Counted from the stretch's first letter, positions 7,615 through 17,120 are shown. The stretch is DNA of 64,000 nucleotides from Parasphingopyxis lamellibrachiae (GCF_003385775.1 NZ_QRDP01000004.1:2254457-2318456); one strand, 5' to 3'. The notes: generated by a model not told the origin, from the letters alone. Numbers and translations are program-made.

Positions 7615-9049
7615 GCAGTCTTCCTCTTCAGATATGTCGTCGCCGGAAAGCGGCCGGAACGATCCCGGCGCTGCGCTCCTAGCGGAGACACCGGCGGGCG
7701 ACAATGCGCCGCCTCTTTCCGTTTCGGAAATTTCGCGGGCGCTCAAGCGCGCGGTGGAGCAGCGCTTTGGCCATGTTCGGATCAAGGGGGAAATTTCAGG
7801 GTTCAAGCGGGCGGCATCCGGGCACTGCTATATGGGTCTCAAGGACGAGTCTGCGGTGATCGACGGTGTGATCTGGAAAGGGCAGGCCAATCGGCTGGCC
7901 TTTGTTCCCGAGGACGGGATCGAGGTGATCGCGACGGGCAAGCTGACCACCTATCCGGGACGTTCGAAATATCAGATCGTTATCGAACGGCTGGAAGTGG
8001 CCGGCGAGGGCGCCCTGATGCAATTGCTCGAGCAGCGCCGCAAGGCGCTGGCCGCCGAGGGCCTGTTTGCGCAGGAGCGCAAGCAGCGCCTGCCCTTCCT
8101 GCCGAGTATCATCGGTGTCGTGACCTCGCCGACGGGCGCGGTCATTCGCGATATTCTGCACCGGCTTGCAGACCGTATGCCGAGCCATGTCATCGTCTGG
8201 CCTGTTATCGTGCAGGGGGAGGGGGCGGCTGAGCAGGTGGCCCGAGCGATACGGGGCTTCGACGCGATGGGCGCCGGCGGCGTTATCCCGCGGCCCGAAC
8301 TGCTGATCGTTGCACGGGGCGGCGGTTCCATCGAAGATCTTTGGGCTTTCAACGAGGAAGCCGTTGTCCGCGCCATTGCCGATTGTGCGATCCCGGTCAT
8401 ATCGGCCGTTGGCCATGAAACCGATACGACGCTTGCCGATTTTGCAGCCGATATGCGGGCGCCGACACCGACTGCCGCCGCAGAATTGGCCGTTCCTGTG
8501 CGCGCTGAACTGCTTGCGACCCTGGACCAGGCATCGCTACGCAAGGCGCAGGCGATCCGCCGCCATGTCGAGCGTCTGGCCGAACGTCTGGCCAATGTGG
8601 CTCGGCTGCTGCCCAGACGGGAGAGCCTGTTGACCGCGCAGGTGCAAAAGGTTGACGAACTTGCGGAGCGATTGCCGCGTGTCTTGCGGATCAGGCTCGA
8701 TCTGGCGCAGAGTTTCTTTGCCCAGCGAACCGGCCGATTCCGGCTCGATCTTGTGCGGTCGCGCCTGCTCGACGGAAAGGTCCGGCTGGATGGCGTGTCG
8801 CGATTGCTGGACCAGTTGCACCCGGAGCGGCCATTGGAGCGCGGCTATGCCAGGATAACGACGCGCGACGGCAAAACGCTGGTCACGGCCGCTGACGTGC
8901 GATCCGCCGAGGCGATAACGCTGAAATTCGCCGATGGCGGGGTTGACGCGCGGGTTGAGGAAGCGGGCAAGGCATCATATTCTAGGCCTGAGAAGCCCAA
9001 ATCCCGGAAATCGACGGCCAAGCCAGGCCAGCCCGGATTGTTCGATTAA
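7613..9049 (+). CDS. xseA: exodeoxyribonuclease VII large subunit
   Basis: 478 residues. The large catalytic subunit of exonuclease VII, which degrades single-stranded DNA in both directions with XseB. The N-terminal OB-fold (residues about 35-130: [27 protein letters not shown]) is followed by the catalytic domain with [36 protein letters not shown] and [29 protein letters not shown], and a C-terminal coiled-coil region. The ATG at 7613 has a weak AGGA in front; another ATG at 7634 is possible. No xseB is present in the window. DUF2093 follows 14 bases downstream, a common alphaproteobacterial arrangement. Confidence 0.96.
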   Translation: MQSSSSDMSSPESGRNDPGAALLAETPAGDNAPPLSVSEISRALKRAVEQRFGHVRIKGEISGFKRAASGHCYMGLKDESAVIDGVIWKGQANRLAFVPEDGIEVIATGKLTTYPGRSKYQIVIERLEVAGEGALMQLLEQRRKALAAEGLFAQERKQRLPFLPSIIGVVTSPTGAVIRDILHRLADRMPSHVIVWPVIVQGEGAAEQVARAIRGFDAMGAGGVIPRPELLIVARGGGSIEDLWAFNEEAVVRAIADCAIPVISAVGHETDTTLADFAADMRAPTPTAAAELAVPVRAELLATLDQASLRKAQAIRRHVERLAERLANVARLLPRRESLLTAQVQKVDELAERLPRVLRIRLDLAQSFFAQRTGRFRLDLVRSRLLDGKVRLDGVSRLLDQLHPERPLERGYARITTRDGKTLVTAADVRSAEAITLKFADGGVDARVEEAGKASYSRPEKPKSRKSTAKPGQPGLFD

Positions 9050-9063
9050 AGGAGTAGCCATCA

Positions 9064-9267
9064 ATGTTGACGTCACGAAGCGGGGGAGCCGCCAAACTCC
9101 ATTATATGGCCAACAACTTCCGCATGCTTTCGCCGGGCGACCATGTGCTGTGCGCGGTCACCGGAGAAGCGATTCCGCTGGATGACCTGCGCTATTGGAG
9201 CGTCGAGCGGCAGGAGCCCTATGCGACGGCCGAAATTTCGGTGCGCGCTGCGGAGAAAATGGGATGA
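9064..9267 (+). CDS. DUF2093 domain-containing protein
   Basis: A 67-residue conserved alphaproteobacterial protein of unknown function, recognised from MLSPGDHVLCAVTG, IPLDDLRYWSVERQEPY and the closing A.....E. pattern. It starts 14 bases after the xseA stop and ends in an ATGA overlap with the M23 peptidase gene, so it is the middle gene of a three-gene transcription unit. A small soluble protein with no catalytic motif visible. Confidence 0.88.
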   Translation: MLTSRSGGAAKLHYMANNFRMLSPGDHVLCAVTGEAIPLDDLRYWSVERQEPYATAEISVRAAEKMG

Positions 9268-10163
9268 GGCTGCGGATGGCCGGCATAACGCTGTGTATTG
9301 CCGGGTTTGGCGCGGTTTCTTTTGCGGCAATGGCGCAATCCGCCAATGTTGTTTCCGCAGATGCTGTTGCCGAATCGGATCGTGCCGCATTCTCTTTCGA
9401 CGGAACTTTCCGTCAGGGCGGCGTTGTGCGCGGTCGTGCGCCGTCCGGAACGCAGCGCCTGATGCTGGACAGTACCGAAATAGCGCTGACCGCGGAAGGA
9501 GAGTTTCTCATCGGTTTCGGCCGCGATCATGGGCCCTCCGCGACCCTGGCCGCCGAATTCGACGATGGGCGGCGGTTGGCCGAGATTTTGACAATTGCGC
9601 CGACCGACTGGCGGATCGAACATGTTAACGCTGCGCGCCGGGGAGGGCGTTCTTCGGCGGACTTCCAGCGACGGCGCGCACCGGAAATCGCCCAGATCGT
9701 CGCAGCCCGCGAAATCCGGTCGGAAACCGATGGCTGGCGGCAGGATTTCCTGTGGCCGGTTACTGGCCGTATAAGCGGTGTGTTCGGGTCCCAGCGCGTA
9801 TATCGGGGGGAGCCGGGCTCCTACCATGGCGGGGTCGATATTGTCCGGTCCAGCGGAACACCGGTCGTGACGCCTGCGGATGGGGTGGTGGTTCTGGCAA
9901 CTCGGACGCCCTTCACGCTTGAGGGTTATCTGGTGATTATCGATCATGGCATGGGGCTGAACAGCGCTTTTCTCCATCTTTCGCGCATTGACGTGGAGGA
10001 AGGGCAGCGCGTCCAGCGGGGCGAGAGGATTGCGGCAATCGGTTCCAGCGGCCGTGCAACCGGACCCCATCTTCACTGGGGTATGAAATGGGGCACCGAG
10101 CGAATCGATCCCCGTTTCCTCGCCGGGCCGATGCCCGTGAACCGATCTGGCGGAGACCGATAG
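9264..10163 (+). CDS. M23 family metallopeptidase (LytM-type, secreted)
   Basis: 299 residues with a cleavable signal peptide (GITLCIAGFGAVSFAAMAQS, cut near residue 25). The C-terminal LytM/peptidase M23 domain has its zinc ligands: His188 and Asp192 in HGGVD, and the HLH triplet at 269-271, plus the DHGMGLNSAFLHLSRI segment. It therefore looks like an active peptidoglycan endopeptidase, acting on cell-wall peptides in the periplasm. A region of about 130 residues between signal and catalytic domain is probably a beta-rich prodomain. Translationally coupled (ATGA) to DUF2093. Confidence 0.92.
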   Translation: MRLRMAGITLCIAGFGAVSFAAMAQSANVVSADAVAESDRAAFSFDGTFRQGGVVRGRAPSGTQRLMLDSTEIALTAEGEFLIGFGRDHGPSATLAAEFDDGRRLAEILTIAPTDWRIEHVNAARRGGRSSADFQRRRAPEIAQIVAAREIRSETDGWRQDFLWPVTGRISGVFGSQRVYRGEPGSYHGGVDIVRSSGTPVVTPADGVVVLATRTPFTLEGYLVIIDHGMGLNSAFLHLSRIDVEEGQRVQRGERIAAIGSSGRATGPHLHWGMKWGTERIDPRFLAGPMPVNRSGGDR

Positions 10164-10445
10164 GCTCTCGATTTTCAAGTGTTTTCGGGCAGTGAAGCGC
10201 CGCAAAAGGCTAGCATATAGCGATTCATCGGGGCCTAAACCTAAACTGTTGCATTTTGGCGACATATTCCCGCGAACCCGTTCTGGAAGCTGAACCTTTG
10301 CTTTACAGCTCGCCCTTCTCCATGCAGTGACGCTCCAAGCCTATGGATGAGCTGCGCGTGTCGTATGTTCGGACCAATCCTAGAAAGGCTAGAATTTTAG
10401 GCCGCGATCGTGCGGTATCTACTCCAGAGATAAGGGGCTGGAAAC
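10164..10445. other. intergenic region upstream of the TonB receptor
   Basis: 282 bases without a supported gene. No strong intrinsic terminator after the M23 gene and no riboswitch-like structure could be recognised by eye. The last 20 bases contain AAGGGG about 8 bases before the GTG start of the TonB receptor, which supports that start. A promoter must lie here but no convincing -35/-10 pair was found. Confidence 0.5.
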
Positions 10446-13334
10446 GTGACCAAGACTTCCAAATTTACTCAACTCAAGACGGGTGCTGCACCTGTCGTGA
10501 TCGGCATCGCAATGATGTCGACGCCTGCCTTCGCGCAGAATAACGAACAGCTGGCGGCCGCTACGGCGAACCAGCCATCCATCGTTGTTACGGGTACGCG
10601 CATTACGAACCCGAACCTCGAGCAGTCGAGCCCGATCCAGGTTGTTGGGGGCGACGAGATTGATTATCGTCAGGCAACCAACGCTGAAGAGCTGATCGGC
10701 GAACTGCCGGGCATCGCGCCGGGCACCAACAGCTCGGTCAACAACGGTTCGAACGGTACGTCGACGCTGAACCTGCGCAACATCGGTTCGACGCGCAGCC
10801 TCGTCCTTCTGGACGGTACGCGCCTCGTGCCTTCGACGATTGCCAGCCAGACCGATTTGAACATCATCCCGGTCGCGCTGGTCGAGCGCGTTGAAGTCAT
10901 CACCGGCGGTGCTTCGTCGGTGTACGGTGCCGACGCCATTTCGGGCGTTGCCAACTTCGTGCTGCGTCGCGATTTCGAAGGTCTTGAAGCTGCCTTCACC
11001 TTCGGCATCAACGAGCGTGGCGATGGCGAGCGCATCCGCGGCGATGTCACCCTGGGCGCCAATTTCGACGATGGTCGCGGTAACGCGTCGTTGAGCATCG
11101 GCTACCAGGAAGTCGACGATGTGATTCAAGCCAGCCGTTTGATTTCGCAGAATGCTACTTTCGGTGGCAACGCTCTGGGTTCGGGTACTTCGGTCCCGAC
11201 GCGCTTCAACGGCCAGCAGATCGATCCGGCCGGTCAGACTCTGGTTCCGACCTACAACACGTTCAACTATGCGCCGTTCAACTATTTCCAGACGCCGTTC
11301 GAACGTTACAACATCTTCGGCACGGCCAACTATGAAGTTGCTCCGGGCATCGAAGTTTACACCCGCGGCATGTTCACCAATTCGACGGTGAGCCTGCAGC
11401 TGGCACCTTCGGGTCTCTTCGGCGATCCGTTCGCTCTGCCATTGAACAACCCGTTCCTGACGGACACCCAGGTCCAGCAGATCTGCGCCAGCTTCGCTGT
11501 GCCGATCGATCCGGTAACCTGTACGGCGGCTCGCAACGCGGCCGATCCGAACGATCCCAACTATCTTGCGCCGGATGTCATCATCAACCGCCGTCTGGTT
11601 GAGCAGGGTCCGCGCCAGACTGACATCGTCACCAACCAGTTCCAGATCTGGGCCGGTGTGCGCGGCGATCTCAGCCCGACGATCAGCTATGATGTCTATG
11701 CGACATATGGCGAATCGCAGCGTACGATCACGCGCACCAACTGGGGTCTGAAGTCGCGCATCGAGCAGGCGCTCAACGCGACCAGCACGACGACCTGTTT
11801 CGATGCATCGAACGGTTGTTTCCCGCTCAACCTGCAAGGTGGCGGACCGGGCGGCACGAACATCGATCCGCGCTCGGTTGCCTTCTTCAACCAGCCTTCG
11901 GGCTTCACCGACTCGACCTCGCTGTCGGTCGTCAACGCCTCGCTCAACGGTACGTTTGGTGAGACGGGCTTCTTCACGCAGACCCCGATCGGCTTCGCTG
12001 TCGGTGTCGAGTATCGCGAATATACGGCCAGCCGTATTGCCGACGTTTCCGCCGGTACGCAGGACGAAGTTCTCGGCACCGGTGCTCCGGCTCCGACCTT
12101 CAGCGGCCAGTATGACGTCATCGAGGGCTTTGCCGAGCTGATCGTGCCGATCCTCGAAGACGTTCCGGGCTTCTACAGCCTCCAGGCTGAAGGCGGCATC
12201 CGTGTGTCGGATTATTCCAACACCGGCACCAGCACGACCTGGAAAGCGGGTGGTAGCTGGGAACCGTTCGAAGGCTTCCGCTTCCGTGGTATCTACTCGG
12301 TATCGGTGCGTTCGCCGAACATCGGTGAGCTGTTTGCCCCCGTTACCACGGGCTTGACGCCGCTTCCGGTTGATCCGTGCGCTGGTGCCAACCCGGTGGG
12401 CAATGCGACCTTGACCGCGATCTGTATCGCACAGGGCGCACCCGCCGCGACGATCGGTGCAATTCCGCAGCCTTCTGCCGCGCAGATCAACGCGACCTCG
12501 GGTGGCAACGTCAATCTTGATGTTGAAGAAGCCGAATCGATCACACTCGGCCTTGTGGCGACTCCGCCGCAGGTTCCGGGCCTGGTTGTCTCGGTCGATT
12601 ATTTCGACATCGAAGTGACTGGTGCTATCACGACGCCGAACCCGGGCGACATTTTGACGCCTTGCTTCGGTCCCAACGGAAACGGCAACGGTTCGGATCC
12701 GGCGCAGTGCGCCAATATCGGTCGTAACCCGATCAACGGTTCGCTGAACGGCGGTGGCGAGACAGCTGGTCTTATTCTCCAGCTCTCGAACCTGGGTGAA
12801 CTTAAGACCAGCGGTGTCGACTTCCGGGTCAACTACACGCTGCCGGTCAGCTTCGGTTCGATCAACTGGGACCTCAACGGTACCTGGACCGATTCGCTGA
12901 CGTTCAACGCCAACCCGGCCAACCCGAACAATCTCACTCGTGAGTGCGTTGGCTTGTACAGCGGTAACTGCGAACCGATCACGCCGGAATGGGCGTTCAA
13001 CCTGCGGACGACAGTCAGCATTGACGATCTTGTCGACGTCTCGCTGCTGTGGCGCTGGATTGACGGTGTGGAATATGAATTCCGCGGTCAGGGCAACGGC
13101 TTCCTCGACGAATCGGAAGCCTTTGACGATGCGAGCTATTTCGACCTGACGGTTCGTTCGAATGTCAGCGAGAATTTCGACATCACGCTGTCGGTCTTCA
13201 ACCTGCTGGATCGCGATCCGCCGAAAACCAGCTCGTTTATCGGTTCGAGCTCATATAACTCGGGTGAAACCTATCCGACGACGTATGACACGCTTGGCCG
13301 TCGTTACTCGGTTACCGGTCGCCTGCGCTTCTAA
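10446..13334 (+). CDS. TonB-dependent outer-membrane receptor
   Basis: 962 residues with a GTG start and an N-terminal signal peptide (VVIGIAMMSTPAFA, cleavage near residue 30). After SIVVTGTRI comes the plug domain (IQVVGGDEIDYRQATNAEELIGELPG, STLNLRNIGSTRSLVLLDGTR, RVEVITGGASSVYGADAISGVANFVL), then the 22-stranded barrel ending in GRRYSVTGRLRF with the usual terminal Phe. Substrate unknown: there is no CarboxypepD-like N-terminal extension and no FecA-type signalling domain. It is monocistronic, closed by a strong terminator. Downstream lie a TPR/2OG oxygenase and a sulfotransferase-like gene, neighbours that I recall recurring beside this receptor class in sphingomonads. Confidence 0.93.
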   Translation: MTKTSKFTQLKTGAAPVVIGIAMMSTPAFAQNNEQLAAATANQPSIVVTGTRITNPNLEQSSPIQVVGGDEIDYRQATNAEELIGELPGIAPGTNSSVNNGSNGTSTLNLRNIGSTRSLVLLDGTRLVPSTIASQTDLNIIPVALVERVEVITGGASSVYGADAISGVANFVLRRDFEGLEAAFTFGINERGDGERIRGDVTLGANFDDGRGNASLSIGYQEVDDVIQASRLISQNATFGGNALGSGTSVPTRFNGQQIDPAGQTLVPTYNTFNYAPFNYFQTPFERYNIFGTANYEVAPGIEVYTRGMFTNSTVSLQLAPSGLFGDPFALPLNNPFLTDTQVQQICASFAVPIDPVTCTAARNAADPNDPNYLAPDVIINRRLVEQGPRQTDIVTNQFQIWAGVRGDLSPTISYDVYATYGESQRTITRTNWGLKSRIEQALNATSTTTCFDASNGCFPLNLQGGGPGGTNIDPRSVAFFNQPSGFTDSTSLSVVNASLNGTFGETGFFTQTPIGFAVGVEYREYTASRIADVSAGTQDEVLGTGAPAPTFSGQYDVIEGFAELIVPILEDVPGFYSLQAEGGIRVSDYSNTGTSTTWKAGGSWEPFEGFRFRGIYSVSVRSPNIGELFAPVTTGLTPLPVDPCAGANPVGNATLTAICIAQGAPAATIGAIPQPSAAQINATSGGNVNLDVEEAESITLGLVATPPQVPGLVVSVDYFDIEVTGAITTPNPGDILTPCFGPNGNGNGSDPAQCANIGRNPINGSLNGGGETAGLILQLSNLGELKTSGVDFRVNYTLPVSFGSINWDLNGTWTDSLTFNANPANPNNLTRECVGLYSGNCEPITPEWAFNLRTTVSIDDLVDVSLLWRWIDGVEYEFRGQGNGFLDESEAFDDASYFDLTVRSNVSENFDITLSVFNLLDRDPPKTSSFIGSSSYNSGETYPTTYDTLGRRYSVTGRLRF

Positions 13335-13360
13335 AGCGTTCGACCAAACCAAAAAAATCA

Positions 13361-13392
13361 GGGCGGTGAGGGAGACCTCACCGCCCTTTTTT
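13361..13392 (+). terminator. Rho-independent terminator
   Basis: A perfect 11-bp GC-rich stem (GGGCGGTGAGG, 13361-13371, with CCTCACCGCCC, 13376-13386), a GAGA loop and a run of six T. It ends transcription of the TonB receptor 27 bases after its stop. Confidence 0.95.
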
Positions 13393-13472
13393 GTATGACC
13401 TGCTGGCTTGCGCGGCCGCACGATATGGTTGAAACGCGATAAATCGGCACTTGGTGAATAGGATGATGCGCG

Positions 13473-14984
13473 ATGGCTTCTGATGCAGGAGCACCAGTTG
13501 GAGCGGACGATCCGCAAGCGCTTGTTAGCCAGGCCCTTCAGTTACGTGATGCAGGCAGGGCGAAAGACGCGATCGCGCGCGTCGAGGCGGCGCTCAAGAA
13601 ACACCCGGACCATTTGCGGCTCTGGCATGTGCTCGGGCTGCTGCATCGCGCCGAAGAGGATTCCGCAGCAGCGATAACGGCCTTTGCACGGGCGGTTGAA
13701 CTCGCGCCAAACGATCCGAAAGTCACCCACGCTCTTGCTCGGGTTACCCTGGAGGCCGGGCGGCCGGATGTTGATTTGTTCGATGCCGCCCGAGCCTGTT
13801 CTCCGGCGGACGGTTCCGTTCTTCTGGGGCGTGCCGCCGCGCAGTCCGCATTGGGCCAAACTGAAAACGCGATTGCCGATCTTGATGCAATTCTCCTCCA
13901 AAGCCCGGAATGGATCGAAGGTCAGGAAGCGCTCGCCGGTTTCTACTGGATGATAGGCCAGCGCGAAAAGTTTACCGAAGGCTTCGAACGGGCGCTGCTG
14001 GCTGCTCCCCATAACAGCCCGTTATGGTTCAAAATGATAAATTCGCTCATCCAGGTTGAGCGTTTCGCCGAGGCCGACACGGTAGTCGCGCGCGCGCGGT
14101 CTTCGGTGAAAGAAGTGCGCAACCTCGATATCTGCGAGGCGATCTGCGCGTCGGAGCTGGGCGATCACGAACGCGCGGATCGGTTGTTTGAGCGCGTTGC
14201 CCCACATGTAGAGATGCCACTCGCCGTCCGGTATATGCGCCATATGCTTCGCACCGGCAGGCCGGAAGAGGCAGCACGATGCGGGGAGGCCCACAGAAAA
14301 GATGCGGAGGCCAATGAAATGTGGCCCTATCTCGGATTGGCATGGCGGATGCTTGACGACAAGCGCTGGCGCTGGCTTGAGCGTGATGAGCGACTGATCA
14401 AGACTTACGACATCGGAGACCGGGTCGACATGGAGGAGCTCGCCGCGCATTTGCGGACGCTGCATGTTCTCAAGGCAGACATGGCCGGCCAGTCAGTTCG
14501 CGGCGGAACGCAGACCGATGGCCCGCTATTCGCGCGCGCAGACAAGCAGATACGCGCATTGCGAGCGGCCATCGTCGATACCGTGGCTTGCCATATGCAA
14601 ACCCTGGCTCCGATTGACCCTGATCATCCCATTCTCCGCTTCGCGCCCGGCAATGTGCAATTTGGAGGCTCCTGGTCGGTTCGCCTTGCGGGGGCTGGCC
14701 GCCACACCAATCATATCCATCCCATGGGCTGGTATAGTTCCGCGCTGTACGTAAGCCTGCCATCACCGGGCCAGCTCGGCGATCCGCCGGCAGGCTGGCT
14801 GGCCTTTGGGCAACCGCCCGAAGAGCTGGCGCTCGATCTGCCCGCCTATCACACGGTGGAACCCAAGGTCGGGCATCTGGCCTTGTTCCCCTCTATCATG
14901 TGGCACGGGACTGTCCCCTTCGACGATGGCGAAAGGCTAACTGTCGCTTTCGACGTCAAGAAACCGTCTGGAAGCGGAAGTTAG
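13473..14984 (+). CDS. TPR-repeat protein with putative 2OG-Fe(II) oxygenase domain
   Basis: 503 residues. The N-terminal half holds several tetratricopeptide-like repeats (for example LRLWHVLGLLHRAEEDSAAA and IADLDAILLQSPEWIEGQEAL). The last 140 or so residues resemble the putative 2OG-Fe(II) oxygenase family PF13759: NHIHPMGWYSSALYVSLP, then HLALFPSIMWHGTVPF and GERLTVAFDVK, which would supply two histidines and the oxoglutarate-binding arginine. No Asp or Glu is seen in the usual H-x-D place, so activity is not certain. No signal peptide, so cytoplasmic. It is convergent with the sulfotransferase-like gene, with which it shares 4 bases at the stops. Confidence 0.78.
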   Translation: MASDAGAPVGADDPQALVSQALQLRDAGRAKDAIARVEAALKKHPDHLRLWHVLGLLHRAEEDSAAAITAFARAVELAPNDPKVTHALARVTLEAGRPDVDLFDAARACSPADGSVLLGRAAAQSALGQTENAIADLDAILLQSPEWIEGQEALAGFYWMIGQREKFTEGFERALLAAPHNSPLWFKMINSLIQVERFAEADTVVARARSSVKEVRNLDICEAICASELGDHERADRLFERVAPHVEMPLAVRYMRHMLRTGRPEEAARCGEAHRKDAEANEMWPYLGLAWRMLDDKRWRWLERDERLIKTYDIGDRVDMEELAAHLRTLHVLKADMAGQSVRGGTQTDGPLFARADKQIRALRAAIVDTVACHMQTLAPIDPDHPILRFAPGNVQFGGSWSVRLAGAGRHTNHIHPMGWYSSALYVSLPSPGQLGDPPAGWLAFGQPPEELALDLPAYHTVEPKVGHLALFPSIMWHGTVPFDDGERLTVAFDVKKPSGSGS

Positions 14985-16135
14985 TCCAAAAGCCGGCCGG
15001 CAGGCTGCATGGCGATACCCAGTCCCCGGGCAACCGTTTCTACCCACAATGCGACTTTTTCGATCTCGTCGGCATGAGCGCTGTCGCCGGCGGCGCGCTC
15101 CCGTTTTCTCTCGTCAGCGTCGAATTTCTCTCCAAATTTGGAGTGGCGGTGAAACACGTCGCTATGCGCAATCTCCTGAGCTTGAACTGAACCGATACCC
15201 AGATCGAACAAACTCCCGATACCTTCCAGCGTTTCTGCCGGGCGGGCCAGGAAGGACTCACTATCGAGCGACCGGATGCGCTCCTCTCCGAACTCAGCCA
15301 GCAACAACTGGTAAATCCGGTTCTGGACCAGCCAGGCGAGGCCCGCGATCTGCAAGTCCGTCTGGCCGAAGAGCTCCTCTTCGCTGAATCCCAGATCGGG
15401 CCTGTTGGAGCCGTGCAGTCCGCGGAACAGCTCCCGGCCCCACAGTCTGCCCGTAATTCCCTTGCGGGCTATCGAATTGAGGAACACCCGGATTGGCGCG
15501 TAGAGGAAAATTGCCTGGCTGGATGGGGAGGTCGCCAAAATCGTTTTCGCTTGCCGGTTCACAACGCAGGACGGCTTGGCGATCACGGCTTCCCCGGGTT
15601 CGAACGGCCGTGCGAGCAGTTGCAATGTCCGGGCGAACACCGCCGGATAGCGGTCTCTATGCGCCCCCCGATCGAAAAAACCGACCATATCGCGCAACAA
15701 TGTGGGCTCGCTCAGACTGGTCGCTTTGCCAGGCAGTTCGAGCGCGCGCGTCAAAAGCGTGGAACAGCAAAAGCCCGAATGGAAAATGAAGTGAATGGGG
15801 GTCCGGTTCGGTTCCAAAACTCCCAGTTCGCTTCTCGATACAATTTCCGTGTGCAGATCGGGAGGCAGATATTCGTCGGACAGAAATGTCGCTTCCCCCC
15901 GTGCTCCGCGCGGAAGGTGGACAAACTGGTAATTGTCGCTCGCTTCATCGTAGCGATGGGCCAGCCATGCGGCATCTTGAAGTTCAATCATTGCCCATTG
16001 GCTACCAGTTTGCGGGAAATGGACCAATGAATATTTGGTCTGCCGCTCCGTCTTTTGGCTGGAATTTCCGCGCCAACCTTGTCGTGCAGCAATTATGCGG
16101 TTAGTTTCCAGCATCCTATCGAGAATGAACGGCAT
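14981..16135 (-). CDS. sulfotransferase-like P-loop protein
   Basis: 384 residues. A P-loop-like segment, HFIFHSGFCCSTLLTRALE, followed by LSEPTLLRDM resembles the phosphosulfate-binding loop and following helix of the sulfotransferase superfamily. A later IAKPSCVVNRQAKTIL and FLYAPIRVFLNSIARKG could form the second nucleotide-contact region. The loop is unusual (two adjacent cysteines instead of R-S-G-T). No transmembrane segment is visible. The start is uncertain: the ATG at 16135 gives a basic extension, while an ATG at 15991 (MIELQDAAWLAHRYD) matches where the folded core seems to begin. It is divergent from the small secreted gene at 16168. Confidence 0.62.
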   Translation of the reverse strand: MPFILDRMLETNRIIAARQGWRGNSSQKTERQTKYSLVHFPQTGSQWAMIELQDAAWLAHRYDEASDNYQFVHLPRGARGEATFLSDEYLPPDLHTEIVSRSELGVLEPNRTPIHFIFHSGFCCSTLLTRALELPGKATSLSEPTLLRDMVGFFDRGAHRDRYPAVFARTLQLLARPFEPGEAVIAKPSCVVNRQAKTILATSPSSQAIFLYAPIRVFLNSIARKGITGRLWGRELFRGLHGSNRPDLGFSEEELFGQTDLQIAGLAWLVQNRIYQLLLAEFGEERIRSLDSESFLARPAETLEGIGSLFDLGIGSVQAQEIAHSDVFHRHSKFGEKFDADERKRERAAGDSAHADEIEKVALWVETVARGLGIAMQPAGRLLD

Positions 16136-16167
16136 TTTTCGAACATTAACTTAGCGAAGGTTTCCTT

Positions 16168-16461
16168 ATGAAAAAGCCTCTATTGGTCCTCTCACTGTCT
16201 GTCGTGGTTGCAGCTGCGCCCCTGCACGCAATGACCGAAGAGAGCAACGCTTCGGCGGACGATGTAGCGGCTGAAGAAGCCGTCGAAGAAGATCCTTCCC
16301 AGCGGGTTCGGTGTCGAAACCAGCGAGTGACGGGTTCCAACGCAAGGCGGATCCGCGTGTGCATGACGATTGCGGAATGGAGCGAGCTCGCCCGCAATGG
16401 CAATCGCGATGCGCGCAGGGTTCTTGATGATGCTCAACGCGATTCGACGCAGCGCAACTAG
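16168..16461 (+). CDS. small secreted two-cysteine protein, array copy A
   Basis: 97 residues: a signal peptide (LLVLSLSVVVAAAPLHA), an acidic spacer, then a compact basic motif DPSQRVRCRNQRVTGSNARR followed by IRVCMTIAEWSELARN. Two cysteines flank the TGSNARR segment and could form a disulfide in the periplasm. The motif C-R-x(4)-T-G-S-x(6)-V-C-x-T-x-x-E-W is one I recall in many uncharacterised small exported sphingomonad proteins. It is the first of three intact tandem paralogues and one decayed copy. Function unknown. Confidence 0.75.
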   Translation: MKKPLLVLSLSVVVAAAPLHAMTEESNASADDVAAEEAVEEDPSQRVRCRNQRVTGSNARRIRVCMTIAEWSELARNGNRDARRVLDDAQRDSTQRN

Positions 16462-16466
16462 TCTCG

Positions 16467-16484
16467 GCGCTGCCGGAGCAGCGC
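16467..16484 (+). terminator. possible weak terminator hairpin
   Basis: GCGCTGC (16467-16473) pairs with GCAGCGC (16478-16484) around a CGGA loop just after array copy A. The following ATTCT is not a good T-run, so termination would be weak; it may only stabilise the mRNA end. Confidence 0.35.
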
Positions 16485-16546
16485 TATTCTACCGACACAG
16501 TTACCAAGAACCGTTCGCTTAAGCGAATAATTGTATGGAGTGAGCA

Positions 16547-16867
16547 TTGAAGTTACCTTTTGTTGCATTTGTTATGTCTGCTTTTGTTTTTAACGTGCCT
16601 GCTTCTGCCTCGGTTGAGGACCAGGAAACGGTATCCGAAAATATTGATGCGGCTGAAGAGGAAGATCCGTCCCAGAGAATTCGGTGCCGGAACCGGCGCG
16701 TTACCGGTTCCAACGCGAGACGGATACGCGTGTGCATGACGGTTGCGGAATGGAGCGAGCTCGCGCGCAATGGCAATCGCGATGCGCGCAGGGTTCTTGA
16801 TGATGCCCAGCGCGATTCGATAAACAGAAATATCGATCCGGGATTCTCGGTAGGTGGCCCCGAATAG
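16547..16867 (+). CDS. small secreted two-cysteine protein, array copy B
   Basis: 106 residues, apparently started by TTG at 16547 with GGAG 10 bases upstream; no in-frame ATG precedes the signal peptide (LPFVAFVMSAFVFNVPASA). The core from DPSQRIRCRNRRVTGSNARR to LDDAQRDS is nearly identical to copy A, including AEWSELARNGNRDARRVLDD, while the signal peptide and the tail (NIDPGFSVGGPE) differ. Recent tandem duplication of the mature domain is evident. Function unknown. Confidence 0.72.
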   Translation: MKLPFVAFVMSAFVFNVPASASVEDQETVSENIDAAEEEDPSQRIRCRNRRVTGSNARRIRVCMTVAEWSELARNGNRDARRVLDDAQRDSINRNIDPGFSVGGPE

Positions 16868-16890
16868 GGAAGCTTCTCTCTGTTCATCAG

Positions 16891-16956
16891 TTTACGAACC
16901 CGCGCGACCGTGATGAATCCAGGCCTGCCATCGAAATTTAACCGATAACGACCGAC
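16891..16956 (-). pseudogene. fossil 3' end of the gene at 17550-18110
   Basis: Reading the minus strand here gives GRYRLNFDGRPGFITVARVR, which lines up with the C-terminus of the secreted protein encoded at 17550-18110 (GGYRLRIEGRTGFISVARIR). The DNA also matches over about 45 bases. The rest of that gene is absent and the original stop is lost, so this is a decayed fragment of a second copy. Confidence 0.75.
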
Positions 16957-16970
16957 GCAGCTGTCAGATA

Positions 16971-17120
16971 TGGTGTCGTGGCCGGTGTCTCACGGGTTCC
17001 GACGCCAGGCGGATACCTGTGTGCATGACGATAGTGGAATGGTGCGAGTTCGCCCGTAATAGTAGCCGCGATGCGCGCGGGCTTCCTAATCGCCTTCAGC
17101 ACGATTCGACGCAGAGCGGC
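16971..17120 (+). pseudogene. decayed fourth copy of the small two-cysteine gene
   Basis: The plus frame reads WCRGRCLTGSDARRIPVCMT, then IVEWCEFARNSSRDARG, a clear but degraded version of array copies A and B, with extra cysteines and many substitutions. The signal peptide and start codon are gone: an in-frame stop lies at 16914 with no ATG before the core. The frame remains open to 17182. It is best called a pseudogene. Confidence 0.75.

Noticed and set aside
10343..10543. A 66-codon plus-strand frame overlapping the TonB receptor start
   Set aside because: Most of it lies out of frame inside the receptor signal peptide region, and it has no ribosome binding site or similarity.
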